Source: DASUXA01 sp036378155 (lineage in GTDB: Bacteria; Actinomycetota; Actinomycetes; Mycobacteriales; Micromonosporaceae). From it: a stretch of 64,000 bases of DNA. The notes beneath the pieces are model-generated. The model made no database searches. It was not told the origin of the DNA and saw only the letters and a program-made list of their open reading frames with translations. A program made the position numbers and the translations under genes. Positions 1 through 7,773 of the stretch are shown one piece after another (position 1 is the first letter of the stretch; each line of letters starts with the position of its first letter). The DNA lies in assembly GCA_036378155.1 (NCBI GenBank), contig DASUXA010000017.1, positions 74,217 through 138,216 of the forward strand, read 5' to 3'.

Positions 1-156
1 GTCAAGTGCCTGCACTCGCTCGTGGGGCACGCGCTCGCGGTCGGGCCCGGCGTCAACCCGTTCGGCGACGAGGCGGTACGCGCGATCGCGCCGTGGTGGA
101 CCGACGGGCCGTGCGTACCCGTACCGACCGGCGAACAGCCGCCGAGCGACGGATAA
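1..156 (+). CDS. DUF501 domain protein, C-terminal fragment
   Basis: The window opens inside a reading frame in frame 1 that ends at TAA 154-156, leaving the last 51 residues. The remaining segment starts VKCLHSLVGHALAVG, continues GVNPFGDEA and ends in a short polar tail. The VKCLH and NPFGDEA words are typical of the C-terminus of the actinobacterial DUF501 family, whose function is unknown. In actinobacteria DUF501 genes usually sit between ftsB and a Ppx/GppA gene (Rv1025-Rv1026 in M. tuberculosis). Here a Ppx/GppA gene follows after one GNAT gene, which fits. The frame is not interrupted. Confidence 0.75.
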   Translation, partial: VKCLHSLVGHALAVGPGVNPFGDEAVRAIAPWWTDGPCVPVPTGEQPPSDG

Positions 157-166
157 TCTCGGCCGC

Positions 167-685
167 ATGGAGGTCATCGTCCGCCGCGCCCGTACCGGCG
201 ACGTGCGCGCGATCCGCAGCCTGATCGACCGGTACGCGATCGAGCGGCGGCTGCTGTCCAAGGCGACGGTGGCGCTGTACGAAGACGTCCAGGAGTTCTG
301 GGTCGCCGAACGGGTCGCCGACCGCGCGGTGGTCGGCTGCGGCGCGCTGCACGTCATGTGGGAGGACCTCGCCGAGGTCCGCACCGTGGCGGTGGATCCG
401 CGGTGCCGGGGTCAGAAGATCGGGTACCGCCTGGTGTCCGAGCTGCTCGACCAGGCGCGTCTGCTCGGGGTACGCCGGGTCTTCGTGCTCACCTTCGAGA
501 CCGGGTTCTTCTCGTCGTTCGGGTTCCGACCGATCGACGGGGCGCCGGTACCGCCCCGTGTGTACGAGGAGTTGCTGCGCTCGTACGACGAGGGCGTGGC
601 GGAGTTCCTCGACCTGGAGCGGGTCAAGCCCAACACCCTGGGCAACACACGGATGCTGCTGTACCTCGACGGGGAGGGCCCATGA
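167..685 (+). CDS. argA: Amino-acid N-acetyltransferase, GNAT family (ArgA-like)
   Basis: The product is 172 residues with a single GNAT fold. The acetyl-CoA pyrophosphate-binding loop is visible as RGQKIG at residues 81-86, after the strand EVRTVAVDP. Residues 113-122 (GFFSSFGFRP) form the typical C-terminal strand-turn. Length and motifs resemble the short stand-alone ArgA-type acetyltransferase Rv2747, which acetylates glutamate or glutamine as the first step of arginine synthesis. That substrate is inferred from family resemblance. The stop overlaps the next start as ATGA at 682-685, so it is probably co-translated with ppx. A generic GNAT of other specificity remains possible. Confidence 0.72.
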   Translation: MEVIVRRARTGDVRAIRSLIDRYAIERRLLSKATVALYEDVQEFWVAERVADRAVVGCGALHVMWEDLAEVRTVAVDPRCRGQKIGYRLVSELLDQARLLGVRRVFVLTFETGFFSSFGFRPIDGAPVPPRVYEELLRSYDEGVAEFLDLERVKPNTLGNTRMLLYLDGEGP

Positions 686-1674
686 CCCGGGTCGCGGCGA
701 TCGACTGCGGTACCAACTCCATCCGGCTGCTCATCGCCGACCTGCCGGAGCCCGGCGCGGCACCGGACGGTGCCGCGCCGGGCGGTGCCGCGCCGGGCGG
801 CGCGATCGGAGCCGCGTCGGGCGAGCCGCTCACCGACGTGGTACGCCGGATGGAGATCGTCCGCCTCGGTCAGGGCGTCGACCGGACCGGAGCGCTGTCG
901 CCCGAGGCGATCGAGCGCACCCGGGTGGCGCTCGCGGAGTACGCCGCGCAGATCCGCGACCTGGGCGCGACCCGGGTGCGGATGGTCGCCACGTCGGCGA
1001 GCCGCGACGCGCGCAACGCCGACGACTTCCGCGCGATGGTGCGCGCCACGCTCGGCACCGACCCCGAGGTGGTGACGGGGGACGAGGAGGCGAGGCTGTC
1101 GTTCACCGGCGCGGTACGCGGACTGCCCGCCGACGCCGAGCCGCCGTACCTGGTCGTCGACATCGGCGGGGGGTCGACCGAATTCGTCGTCGGTACCGCC
1201 ACAGTGGACGCGGCGATATCGGTGGACATCGGCTGCGTCCGGATGACCGAGCGGCACCTGCACGACGACCCGCCGACGACGGCGCAGGTGGCGGCGGCGC
1301 AGGCGGACATCGAGGCGGCGGTCGAACGGGCGTTGTCGGCGGTACCGGGTCGGCGCGCGCGCACCCTGATCGGTCTGGCGGGTACGGTCACCACGGTCAC
1401 CGCGATCGCGCTCGGGCTCACCGGGTACGACCCGGATCGCATCCACCACGCGCGGGTGTCCGAGGACGAGGTGGCCAAGGTCACCGCGCAACTGCTCGCG
1501 ATGACGCACGAGCAGCGCCTGGCGATCCCGGTCATGCATCCGGGTCGCGCCGACGTCATCGGCGCCGGGTCGCTCATCCTGCGTACCGTGATGCGCAAGG
1601 TCGGTGCGGGGTCGGTGGTCGCCAGCGAGCATGACATCCTCGACGGCATCGCCTGGAGTCTCGCGCCGCGTTGA
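682..1674 (+). CDS. ppx: Exopolyphosphatase / pppGpp phosphatase, Ppx/GppA family
   Basis: The product is 330 residues, in the short one-domain-pair range of actinobacterial Ppx proteins. It has the ASKHA nucleotide/phosphate motifs AIDCGTNSIRLL at residues 6-17, TSASRDARN near 104-112, EEARLS at 135-140 and DIGGGSTEF at 160-168. The family hydrolyses terminal phosphate from polyphosphate or pppGpp. Residues about 22-48, between the first two strands, are an Ala/Gly/Pro-rich insert partly encoded by two perfect 15-bp repeats at 769-798. The ATG at 682 is chosen because it overlaps the upstream stop and directly precedes the phosphate-1 motif. Polyphosphate and pppGpp cannot be told apart from sequence. 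Confidence 0.88.
   Translation: MTRVAAIDCGTNSIRLLIADLPEPGAAPDGAAPGGAAPGGAIGAASGEPLTDVVRRMEIVRLGQGVDRTGALSPEAIERTRVALAEYAAQIRDLGATRVRMVATSASRDARNADDFRAMVRATLGTDPEVVTGDEEARLSFTGAVRGLPADAEPPYLVVDIGGGSTEFVVGTATVDAAISVDIGCVRMTERHLHDDPPTTAQVAAAQADIEAAVERALSAVPGRRARTLIGLAGTVTTVTAIALGLTGYDPDRIHHARVSEDEVAKVTAQLLAMTHEQRLAIPVMHPGRADVIGAGSLILRTVMRKVGAGSVVASEHDILDGIAWSLAPR
769..798 (+). repeat. 15-bp perfect tandem repeat inside ppx
   Basis: The unit GGTGCCGCGCCGGGC occurs twice back to back (769-783, 784-798), with a degenerate copy upstream. It encodes GAAPG-type residues in the insert after the first phosphate motif. The period is a multiple of three, so changes in copy number keep the frame. Confidence 0.8.
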
Positions 1675-1846
1675 GGCGCCGCGCTGTCTCTCCGCCCGGG
1701 CACGCGAAACACCGGCAACGTCCGGTCCATGTGGGATGTCCGCCACGCCCGTCACCGCTTCCCTCGCGCCTTTAGCCATGATTGAGTACAGCCCACCTGA
1801 CCCCTGCGTCACGCCAACCACGACTGATCGACAGGAGGCGGCCGAG

Positions 1847-2572
1847 ATGGGCGCCACGGCCAGCTACGCCGGCACCGCCGGTTCCAACAAGGGTTACCTC
1901 GCGCTACCCGCCACGGGTACCGGACCGGCGGTCGTCGTGCTGCCGGACCGCAGCTTGGGCGGGCACATTACGACGGTGGTCGACCGGTTCGCCGCCGAGG
2001 GCTTCGTCGCGTTCGCGCCCGATCTTCGCCACGGCGTCACCGGCGACGGCGGTCGCGTTGGCGTCACCGGCGATGACCGCCGCCATGGCGTCACCGGCGA
2101 CGGGTCGGACCACGACGAGCCCGACATCGACCCGGCCGCTCTGGCGCACGATCTCGTCGCGGTCGTCGATCATCTCGCCCGTCGCGCCGAGGTGACCGGG
2201 CCGGTCGCCTGTGTCGGCTTCTGCCTGGCCGGCAGCCTCGCGCTCTGGTCGGCGACGCTGTCCGACCGGATCGTCGCGGCGGTCGCCTTCTATCCGTCGC
2301 TGCCCTGGGCGCGTCTGCACCCCGAGTGGTCCCACTACGCTGGCAAGGCCGCGGTCATCCACTGTTCCGAGGCGGACGGCACCTCGCAGGCGCCGGACAT
2401 CCAGGCGGCGAGGCGGGCGATTGAGGAGGCAGGGGGCGAGTGCACGCTCTACGACTACCCGGGCACGCAGCACGCCTTCTTCAACGACGACCGTCCCGAG
2501 GCGTACGACGGGGACGCGGCGACCGCCGCGTGGGCGCGCACCCTGGAACTGCTCCGCAGGCGCCTGCGGTAG
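1847..2572 (+). CDS. Dienelactone hydrolase family protein
   Basis: The product is a 241-residue alpha/beta hydrolase. The start is the ATG at 1847, eight bases after a strong AGGAGG at 1833-1838; the frame is open further upstream but without a site as good. The nucleophile elbow is GFCLAG with Cys126, as in true dienelactone hydrolases, with Asp177 (EADGT) and His209 (YPGTQHAFF) completing the triad. The natural substrate is unknown, since most family members outside chlorocatechol operons are uncharacterised. Residues 61-86 hold three imperfect copies of an HGVTGD motif, absent from the usual fold, between early strands. It is followed after 13 bases by the UDG gene, probably in one transcript. 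Confidence 0.82.
   Translation: MGATASYAGTAGSNKGYLALPATGTGPAVVVLPDRSLGGHITTVVDRFAAEGFVAFAPDLRHGVTGDGGRVGVTGDDRRHGVTGDGSDHDEPDIDPAALAHDLVAVVDHLARRAEVTGPVACVGFCLAGSLALWSATLSDRIVAAVAFYPSLPWARLHPEWSHYAGKAAVIHCSEADGTSQAPDIQAARRAIEEAGGECTLYDYPGTQHAFFNDDRPEAYDGDAATAAWARTLELLRRRLR
2026..2104 (+). repeat. Three imperfect copies of a short repeat in the hydrolase gene
   Basis: The word GGCGTCACCGGCGA occurs three times at roughly 28-31 base spacing, each copy encoding GVTGD within an Arg/Asp/Gly-rich loop of the hydrolase. The reading frame is preserved across all copies. Confidence 0.75.
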
Positions 2573-2585
2573 GGGGTACGACGCG

Positions 2586-3341
2586 GTGACCGCCCGCACC
2601 CCGTCGGACGTGGTCGCCCAAGCCGCCGCCGTCGACGACCTGTCCGCCCTGGACGCCGCGATCTCGGACTGCTTCGCCTGCCCACGGCTCGTGGCGTGGC
2701 GGGAACAGGTCGCGGCGACCAGGCGCGCGGCGTTCCGCGACCAGGTGTACTGGGGTCGTCCGGTGCCCGGCTTCGGTCCGTCGGACGCCCCGATCGGCAT
2801 CCTCGGGCTCGCCCCGGCCGCGCACGGCGGCAACCGTACCGGTCGGATCTTCACCGGCGACCGCTCCGGCGACGTGCTGTTCGCCGCGCTGTACCGCGCC
2901 GGCTTGGCGAACCAGCCGACCAGCGTGAGCGAAGACGACGGACTCGAGTTGCGGCACACCCGGGTGTTCGCCTCGGTACGGTGTGCCCCGCCGGGCAACA
3001 AGCCGACCCCGGCGGAGCGGGACGCGTGCGCCCCGTGGCTGCACCGCGAGGTGGCGCTGCTGCGACCGACGCTGCGGGTGGTGGTCGCGCTCGGGGCGTT
3101 CGCCTGGGCGAACTGGTGGCCGGCGATGCGCGCGGTGTACCGGCAACCCGTACCGTCGCCGCGACCCGCGTTCGGTCACGGCGTCGAGTGGACCGCCGGT
3201 CCGGACCTGCCGGTACTGCTGGGCTGCTACCACGTCAGCCAACAGAACACCTTCACCGGACGGTTGACGCCCGACATGCTCGACGAGGTCTTCGCCCGTG
3301 CCCGCGACCTCGCCGGCATCGACTCTCCGACGCACCCCTAG
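2586..3341 (+). CDS. udgB: Uracil-DNA glycosylase, family 5 (UdgB type)
   Basis: The product is 251 residues from a GTG start at 2586. It carries the family-5 active-site motif GLAPAAHG at residues 74-81, where the polar residue of other UDGs is replaced, and a late HVSQQNTF motif. Four cysteines in the expected pattern (C29-X2-C32, C133, C148) would ligate the 4Fe-4S cluster of family 4/5 enzymes. UdgB removes uracil, hypoxanthine and related damaged bases, which matters in a high-GC genome with frequent cytosine deamination. M. tuberculosis Rv1259 is the known relative. The gene follows the dienelactone hydrolase with a 13-base gap. Confidence 0.87.
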   Translation: MTARTPSDVVAQAAAVDDLSALDAAISDCFACPRLVAWREQVAATRRAAFRDQVYWGRPVPGFGPSDAPIGILGLAPAAHGGNRTGRIFTGDRSGDVLFAALYRAGLANQPTSVSEDDGLELRHTRVFASVRCAPPGNKPTPAERDACAPWLHREVALLRPTLRVVVALGAFAWANWWPAMRAVYRQPVPSPRPAFGHGVEWTAGPDLPVLLGCYHVSQQNTFTGRLTPDMLDEVFARARDLAGIDSPTHP

Positions 3342-3387
3342 CCGCCGTCCGTGCCCTGTCACTACCGCCCGGAAGGATGATGCCTGA

Positions 3388-4143
3388 GTGGCCGACCTGA
3401 ATCGGACGCTGCGACGATGGTGGCCGCTGGGCGGGATGGTGCTGCTGCTCGCCGTCGTCGGGGTGGGCGCGGCGAACTCCTCGCCGAGCGTCACCGAGGT
3501 ACCGGTACCGCAGCTCGGCGCGTCCGAGCCCGCCCCCGACGGCGGCAGCGCGACGCTGTCCAGCCAGCCCCCGCCGCCGCGCGATCCCGGTCCGGAACAC
3601 ACCGTCGCGTTGCCGCACTGGGTCGGTACCGCGTTGAGCGCGCTCTGCGTGACGGTCGTGGTGGTCGTCGTCGGGCTGCTGATCTGGGCATTGCTGCGGG
3701 ACCGGTTGTCGGTACGCCGGTCGGCGCTGCGGTTCGAGCAGAACCCGCAGGCGCCGCAGGCGCGCCACCGCGACGAGGTGGTCGCCGCGGTCGACGCGGG
3801 GCTGTCCGACCTGCGTGACGACGACGCCGACCCGAGGCGCGCGGTGATCGCGTGCTGGGTACGGCTGGAGCAGGCGGCGGCCGCCGCCGGTACCCCGCGC
3901 CAACCCGGCGACACCTCGACCGACCTGGTCCGCCGGCTGCTCGCCGCGCACCAGGTGAGCGCCGGGGTGCTCGACGACCTCGCGGGCGTCTACCGGCTCG
4001 CCCGGTACGCCACGCACACCGTCGACCCGTCGATGCGCGACCGTGCCCGTACCGCGCTGCGGCACCTGCGGGCGGAACTGGTGACCGATACGGTACCGAC
4101 GAACCCGTCCACGTCTGCCGAACCCCGGAGCACCCCAGCATGA
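3388..4143 (+). CDS. DUF4129 domain membrane protein
   Basis: The product is 251 residues from a GTG start, with GGAAGG at 3371-3376 upstream. It has one membrane segment near residues 13-29, a Pro/Ser-rich extracytoplasmic linker, a second membrane segment near 75-98, and a soluble C-terminal DUF4129 region from about 115 rich in Ala and Arg. DUF4129 proteins commonly accompany MoxR ATPases and DUF58 proteins and their function is unknown. It is the first gene of a five-gene operon. Its stop overlaps the next start (ATGA at 4140-4143). Confidence 0.8.
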   Translation: MADLNRTLRRWWPLGGMVLLLAVVGVGAANSSPSVTEVPVPQLGASEPAPDGGSATLSSQPPPPRDPGPEHTVALPHWVGTALSALCVTVVVVVVGLLIWALLRDRLSVRRSALRFEQNPQAPQARHRDEVVAAVDAGLSDLRDDDADPRRAVIACWVRLEQAAAAAGTPRQPGDTSTDLVRRLLAAHQVSAGVLDDLAGVYRLARYATHTVDPSMRDRARTALRHLRAELVTDTVPTNPSTSAEPRSTPA

Positions 4144-4706
4144 CCAGCATCGACGATCTCCTCAGCGGCGACGACGAGCCGGTACCCTCGCCGGCACGCC
4201 CGAAGTCGCTGCGCCGCTGGGTCGTCACCACGCTGCTGTTCTCCGCGTTGGCTGCCGCGCTGCTCGACGTGGTGCTGCGCGCCTCCGGGTACGCGGTGCC
4301 GTTCGCGCTGGCGTTCATGGTGTTCCTGGCGCTGGCGGTACTGCGCCGGGCGGTGGTCGCGGTCGCGCCGCCGAAACTGGTCGATCCGGGCAGTGCCGTG
4401 GACGACGAGGTGTCGTACCGGGTCGCCCCGTCGGACGGGCTGCACACCGCGACGCTGCGCTGGAACAACCGGCTGGAGTGGACGCGCGACGAGGCGGACC
4501 GGTTCAACCAGACGGTCCGCCCGGTACTCGTGGAGATCGTCGACGAGCGGTTACGGCTGCGTCACGGTGTCAGCCGGGACGCCGACCCGGCGCGCGCCCG
4601 GCAGCTGTTGGGTGATCCACTGTGGGGGCTGCTCGCCGGTCCGGTGGCGAAGATGCCGACCCCGAGACAGCTAGCGGACCTGGTGTCCCGGATGGAGGAA
4701 CTGTGA
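4140..4706 (+). CDS. Hypothetical membrane protein of the MoxR/DUF58 operon
   Basis: The product is 188 residues with two adjacent hydrophobic segments at about residues 27-46 and 50-66, then a soluble Arg-rich domain of about 110 residues. I do not recognise a named domain. Position is informative: it overlaps the DUF4129 stop upstream and the MoxR start downstream (GTGA at 4703-4706), so it is very probably translated with them. An equivalent small membrane gene is common at this place in actinobacterial MoxR clusters. Confidence 0.72.
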   Translation: MTSIDDLLSGDDEPVPSPARPKSLRRWVVTTLLFSALAAALLDVVLRASGYAVPFALAFMVFLALAVLRRAVVAVAPPKLVDPGSAVDDEVSYRVAPSDGLHTATLRWNNRLEWTRDEADRFNQTVRPVLVEIVDERLRLRHGVSRDADPARARQLLGDPLWGLLAGPVAKMPTPRQLADLVSRMEEL

Positions 4707-5767
4707 CTGTCCCGCACCGCCAGTCGCTGCCGCCGCACGAGGTGGGCAGACTCGGCCAGGCTGTCCTGGACGAGGTCGGTACCGTCGTGGTCGGCAAGCG
4801 CGAGACCCTCGAACTCGTGCTCGCCGGCATCCTGGCGGGTGGGCACGTCCTGCTGGAGGACCTGCCCGGACTGGGCAAGACCCTGACCGCGCGGTCGTTC
4901 GCGCAGGCGCTGGGTCTCGGATTCCGGCGGCTGCAGTTCACTCCCGACCTGCTGCCGGCGGACGTGACCGGCTCGTTCCTGTACGACCAGCGCAACCACG
5001 ACTTCACCTTCCGAGCCGGACCGATCTTCACGAATCTGCTGCTCGCCGACGAGATCAACCGGACGCCGCCGAAGACGCAGGCGGCGCTGCTCGAGGCGAT
5101 GCAGGAAAAGCAGGTGTCGGTCGAGGGCACCACGTACCGGCTGGAAGCCCCGTTCCACGTGCTCGCCACCGCCAACCCGATCGAGTACGAGGGCACCTAT
5201 CCGCTGCCCGAGGCGCAGCTGGACCGGTTCCTGCTGCGCGTGTCGTTCGGGTACCCCAGCCGCGAGGAGGAGTGGGACGTGCTGCGTCGCCGGGTCGACC
5301 GGCGCCGCGAGGAGGCGCAGCTGGCCCCGGTCGTGGACGCGGACACCCTGCTCGCGATGCAGGAAGCGCTGGAGGACGTGGCGGTCGAGGACTCGATCGG
5401 CCGGTACATGGTCGACCTCACCGCCGCCACCCGCGCCCACCCGTCGGTGCTGGTCGGCGCGTCCCCCCGCGGGTCGCTCGCGCTGCTGCTGCTCAGCCGG
5501 GCGCGGGCGGCTCTCGCGGGGCGGGACTTCGTGATCCCGGAGGACGTCAAGGAGGTCGCCGGCCCCGCCCTCGGTCACCGGATCACGCTGCGACCGGAGA
5601 TGTGGCTGCGCCGGGTCGACCCGGCGTCCGTGGTCGCCGAGGTACTCGCCGCCACCCCGGCGCCCGCCAGCGGCGCCCTGCCCAGCTACGGCGCGGTGCC
5701 CAGCCACGCCGGCGGGGAGCATGCGCTCGCCGATCCGTACCGGTACACCGCGCCGCCGCGAGGCTGA
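4703..5767 (+). CDS. MoxR family AAA+ ATPase
   Basis: The product is 354 residues. Walker A is LPGLGKT at 54-60, Walker B is LLLADEINR at 112-120, and an AAA-lid domain follows after about 230. MoxR ATPases act as chaperones that help mature or activate partner complexes, often with von Willebrand-A-like or DUF58 partners. The GTG at 4703 is preferred because it overlaps the upstream stop and precedes the conserved N-terminal helix. The next gene starts two bases after its stop. Confidence 0.92.
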   Translation: MTVPHRQSLPPHEVGRLGQAVLDEVGTVVVGKRETLELVLAGILAGGHVLLEDLPGLGKTLTARSFAQALGLGFRRLQFTPDLLPADVTGSFLYDQRNHDFTFRAGPIFTNLLLADEINRTPPKTQAALLEAMQEKQVSVEGTTYRLEAPFHVLATANPIEYEGTYPLPEAQLDRFLLRVSFGYPSREEEWDVLRRRVDRRREEAQLAPVVDADTLLAMQEALEDVAVEDSIGRYMVDLTAATRAHPSVLVGASPRGSLALLLLSRARAALAGRDFVIPEDVKEVAGPALGHRITLRPEMWLRRVDPASVVAEVLAATPAPASGALPSYGAVPSHAGGEHALADPYRYTAPPRG

Positions 5768-5769
5768 CC

Positions 5770-7080
5770 GTGTCCGAGCCGGAGCAGCGATGGGTACCGA
5801 CCCGCGCGCTGGGACGCGCCGTCCTGGTGTCCGGGCTGCTGATCGTCATCGCGGTACTGCTGGGGCGCGCCGACCTGGTGGTGCTCGCCGCGCCGTTCGT
5901 CCTCGGTACCGCCGTGTCGCTGCTGCGCCGCCCGGCTGACCCTCCTCGCGTGCGGATCGGCGTCGAGCGCTCGTCCCTCGCCGAGGGCGACGAGGTGTCC
6001 TCGGCGGTCGACGTCGCCAGCCCCGACCGCGCCGGGTACGACCTGGTCGTGTTGCGTGCCAGGGTGGCGAGCTGGCTGGCGCTTCGGCACGCCGACCGAC
6101 CGTACGCGGTGGCGGTACCGCCCGGTTCCGACGCGCGGGTGCCGCTGGTCGGACCGGCGCTGCGCTGGGGTCGCCACCCGATCGGACCCGCGTCGGCGAC
6201 GGCGTTCGCGTCGGACGCGTTGCTGGTCAGCGCCCCGGTCACCGGGTCGGCTGTGAAGATCACCGTGTACCCGAGGACCGAGCCGTTCGACGCGGACGAC
6301 GCGATGCCTCGCGCCGCGGGTCTGGTCGGCGCGCACCGGTCCCGCCGGCTCGGCGAGGACGGGGAACTCGCCGGGGTACGCGTCTTCGCGCCCGGCGACC
6401 GGCTGCGCCGCGTCGACTGGCGGGTGTCGCTGCGCGAGCGCCAGTTGCACGTCGCGGCGACGTTCTCCGACCGCGACGCCGAGGTCGTCCTGCTGGTCGA
6501 CGTGCTGTACGAGGCGGGACGATCCGGCGGTGTGCACGGCGAGCCGTCGGTGCTCGACACCACGGTCCGCGCCGCCGCCGGGATCGCCGAGCACTACCTG
6601 GACCGGGGCGACCGGGTGGCGCTGCTGGAGTACGGGCTGCGCGCCCGCCGACTACGCCCGGCGACCGGGCGGCGGCAGTACCTCGCCGTGCTGGAATGGC
6701 TGCTGGACTGCGCGCCGACGGTCGGGGCGGGCGAGCCCTCGCCGTACGTGTTCGGCCCCCACCTGCTGTCCGGCAACGCGCTCGTGGTGGTCCTGTCGCC
6801 GCTGCTCGAGCCGCGTTCGGCGGCGATGGTCGCGAACCTCGCCCGGGCGGGGCGGTTCGTCGTCGCCGTGGACACCCTGCCGCCGGGCATCCGACTGCCC
6901 GGATGGGGACACTGGGGTGCGGTACCCGCCCGGCTGTGGCGGCTGGAACGGGACAACGTCCTCGGGCAACTGCGTGAGCACGGGGTACCGGTGGTGGCGT
7001 GGGCCGGGGCGGGCAGCCTCGACGCGGTGCTGCGGGACGTCGCCCGGATGGCGTCGGGTCCGAAGGCGGTACCGCGATGA
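5770..7080 (+). CDS. DUF58 domain protein
   Basis: The product is 436 residues starting with GTG. Two hydrophobic segments near residues 16-32 and 36-55 anchor it in the membrane. The DUF58 core follows near 205-240, including RRVDWRVSLR and then VVLLVDVL, a von Willebrand-A-like start. DUF58 proteins are regular partners of MoxR ATPases; their substrate is not known. It overlaps the next gene by ATGA at 7077-7080. Confidence 0.88.
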   Translation: MSEPEQRWVPTRALGRAVLVSGLLIVIAVLLGRADLVVLAAPFVLGTAVSLLRRPADPPRVRIGVERSSLAEGDEVSSAVDVASPDRAGYDLVVLRARVASWLALRHADRPYAVAVPPGSDARVPLVGPALRWGRHPIGPASATAFASDALLVSAPVTGSAVKITVYPRTEPFDADDAMPRAAGLVGAHRSRRLGEDGELAGVRVFAPGDRLRRVDWRVSLRERQLHVAATFSDRDAEVVLLVDVLYEAGRSGGVHGEPSVLDTTVRAAAGIAEHYLDRGDRVALLEYGLRARRLRPATGRRQYLAVLEWLLDCAPTVGAGEPSPYVFGPHLLSGNALVVVLSPLLEPRSAAMVANLARAGRFVVAVDTLPPGIRLPGWGHWGAVPARLWRLERDNVLGQLREHGVPVVAWAGAGSLDAVLRDVARMASGPKAVPR

Positions 7081-7658
7081 GCCGTCGAGCTGTGCGCAGC
7101 CGCAACCCGGTCGCCGAGTGGGTGCGCGACCTCGGGAACCGGACGCGCCGCACCTCGCCCGGTGTGGTGTCGGTCCGACTCGCCGTGGCGGTGTGCGCAC
7201 TGGTCGGGTTGACGCTCGCCGCCCCCGACCTGGTGCTGTCCGGGCGGTACACGGGCTTCGCGGTCCTCCTCGCCCTGCTGCCCGCGCTCGCGCCGCGCGG
7301 ACCGTGGACCACGCTGCTGATCGTGGTCGCGGCGCTGGCGTGGTACGTCACCTCGGTCGCCGTCGGCACGCCGGTCACCTACTGGCGGGTCGTCGCCCTC
7401 GCGGCGGCGCTGTACCTGACCCACACCTTCGCGGCGCTGTCCGCCGCGCTGCCGTACGACACCGTGGTCGACCCCTCGGTGTTGCTGCGCTGGTCCGCCC
7501 GCGCCGGTGTGGTGGTCGGCGGGACGGCGCTGGTCGGGGCGGTGATCGCCGTGGTACCGGCGGTGCTCGGCGCCCACCCGTCGCTCAGCGCAGCCCTGGG
7601 CGGCATCGCGGTCGGGGTCGTGGTACTGCTCACCCTGCTCGGTCTCGCCCGCCGCTAG
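7077..7658 (+). CDS. Hypothetical polytopic membrane protein, last gene of the MoxR operon
   Basis: The product is 193 residues with a charged N-terminus of about 35 residues, then five predicted hydrophobic stretches (about 38-55, 60-77, 80-97, 100-122, 135-188). There is no enzyme motif. The ATGA overlap with the DUF58 gene argues for translational coupling and a role alongside the MoxR system. I do not assign a function. Confidence 0.7.
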   Translation: MSRRAVRSRNPVAEWVRDLGNRTRRTSPGVVSVRLAVAVCALVGLTLAAPDLVLSGRYTGFAVLLALLPALAPRGPWTTLLIVVAALAWYVTSVAVGTPVTYWRVVALAAALYLTHTFAALSAALPYDTVVDPSVLLRWSARAGVVVGGTALVGAVIAVVPAVLGAHPSLSAALGGIAVGVVVLLTLLGLARR

Positions 7659-7773
7659 CAGGGCTGCACCAGCAGGTACGGCACGGGGTTGCGCGTTCGG
7701 CGCGGCGGTGGGGTGCCGGGGCTCACGGCGGCGACACGGTGCGCCGTCCGTGACGGTCGGTAATGATGGACGT

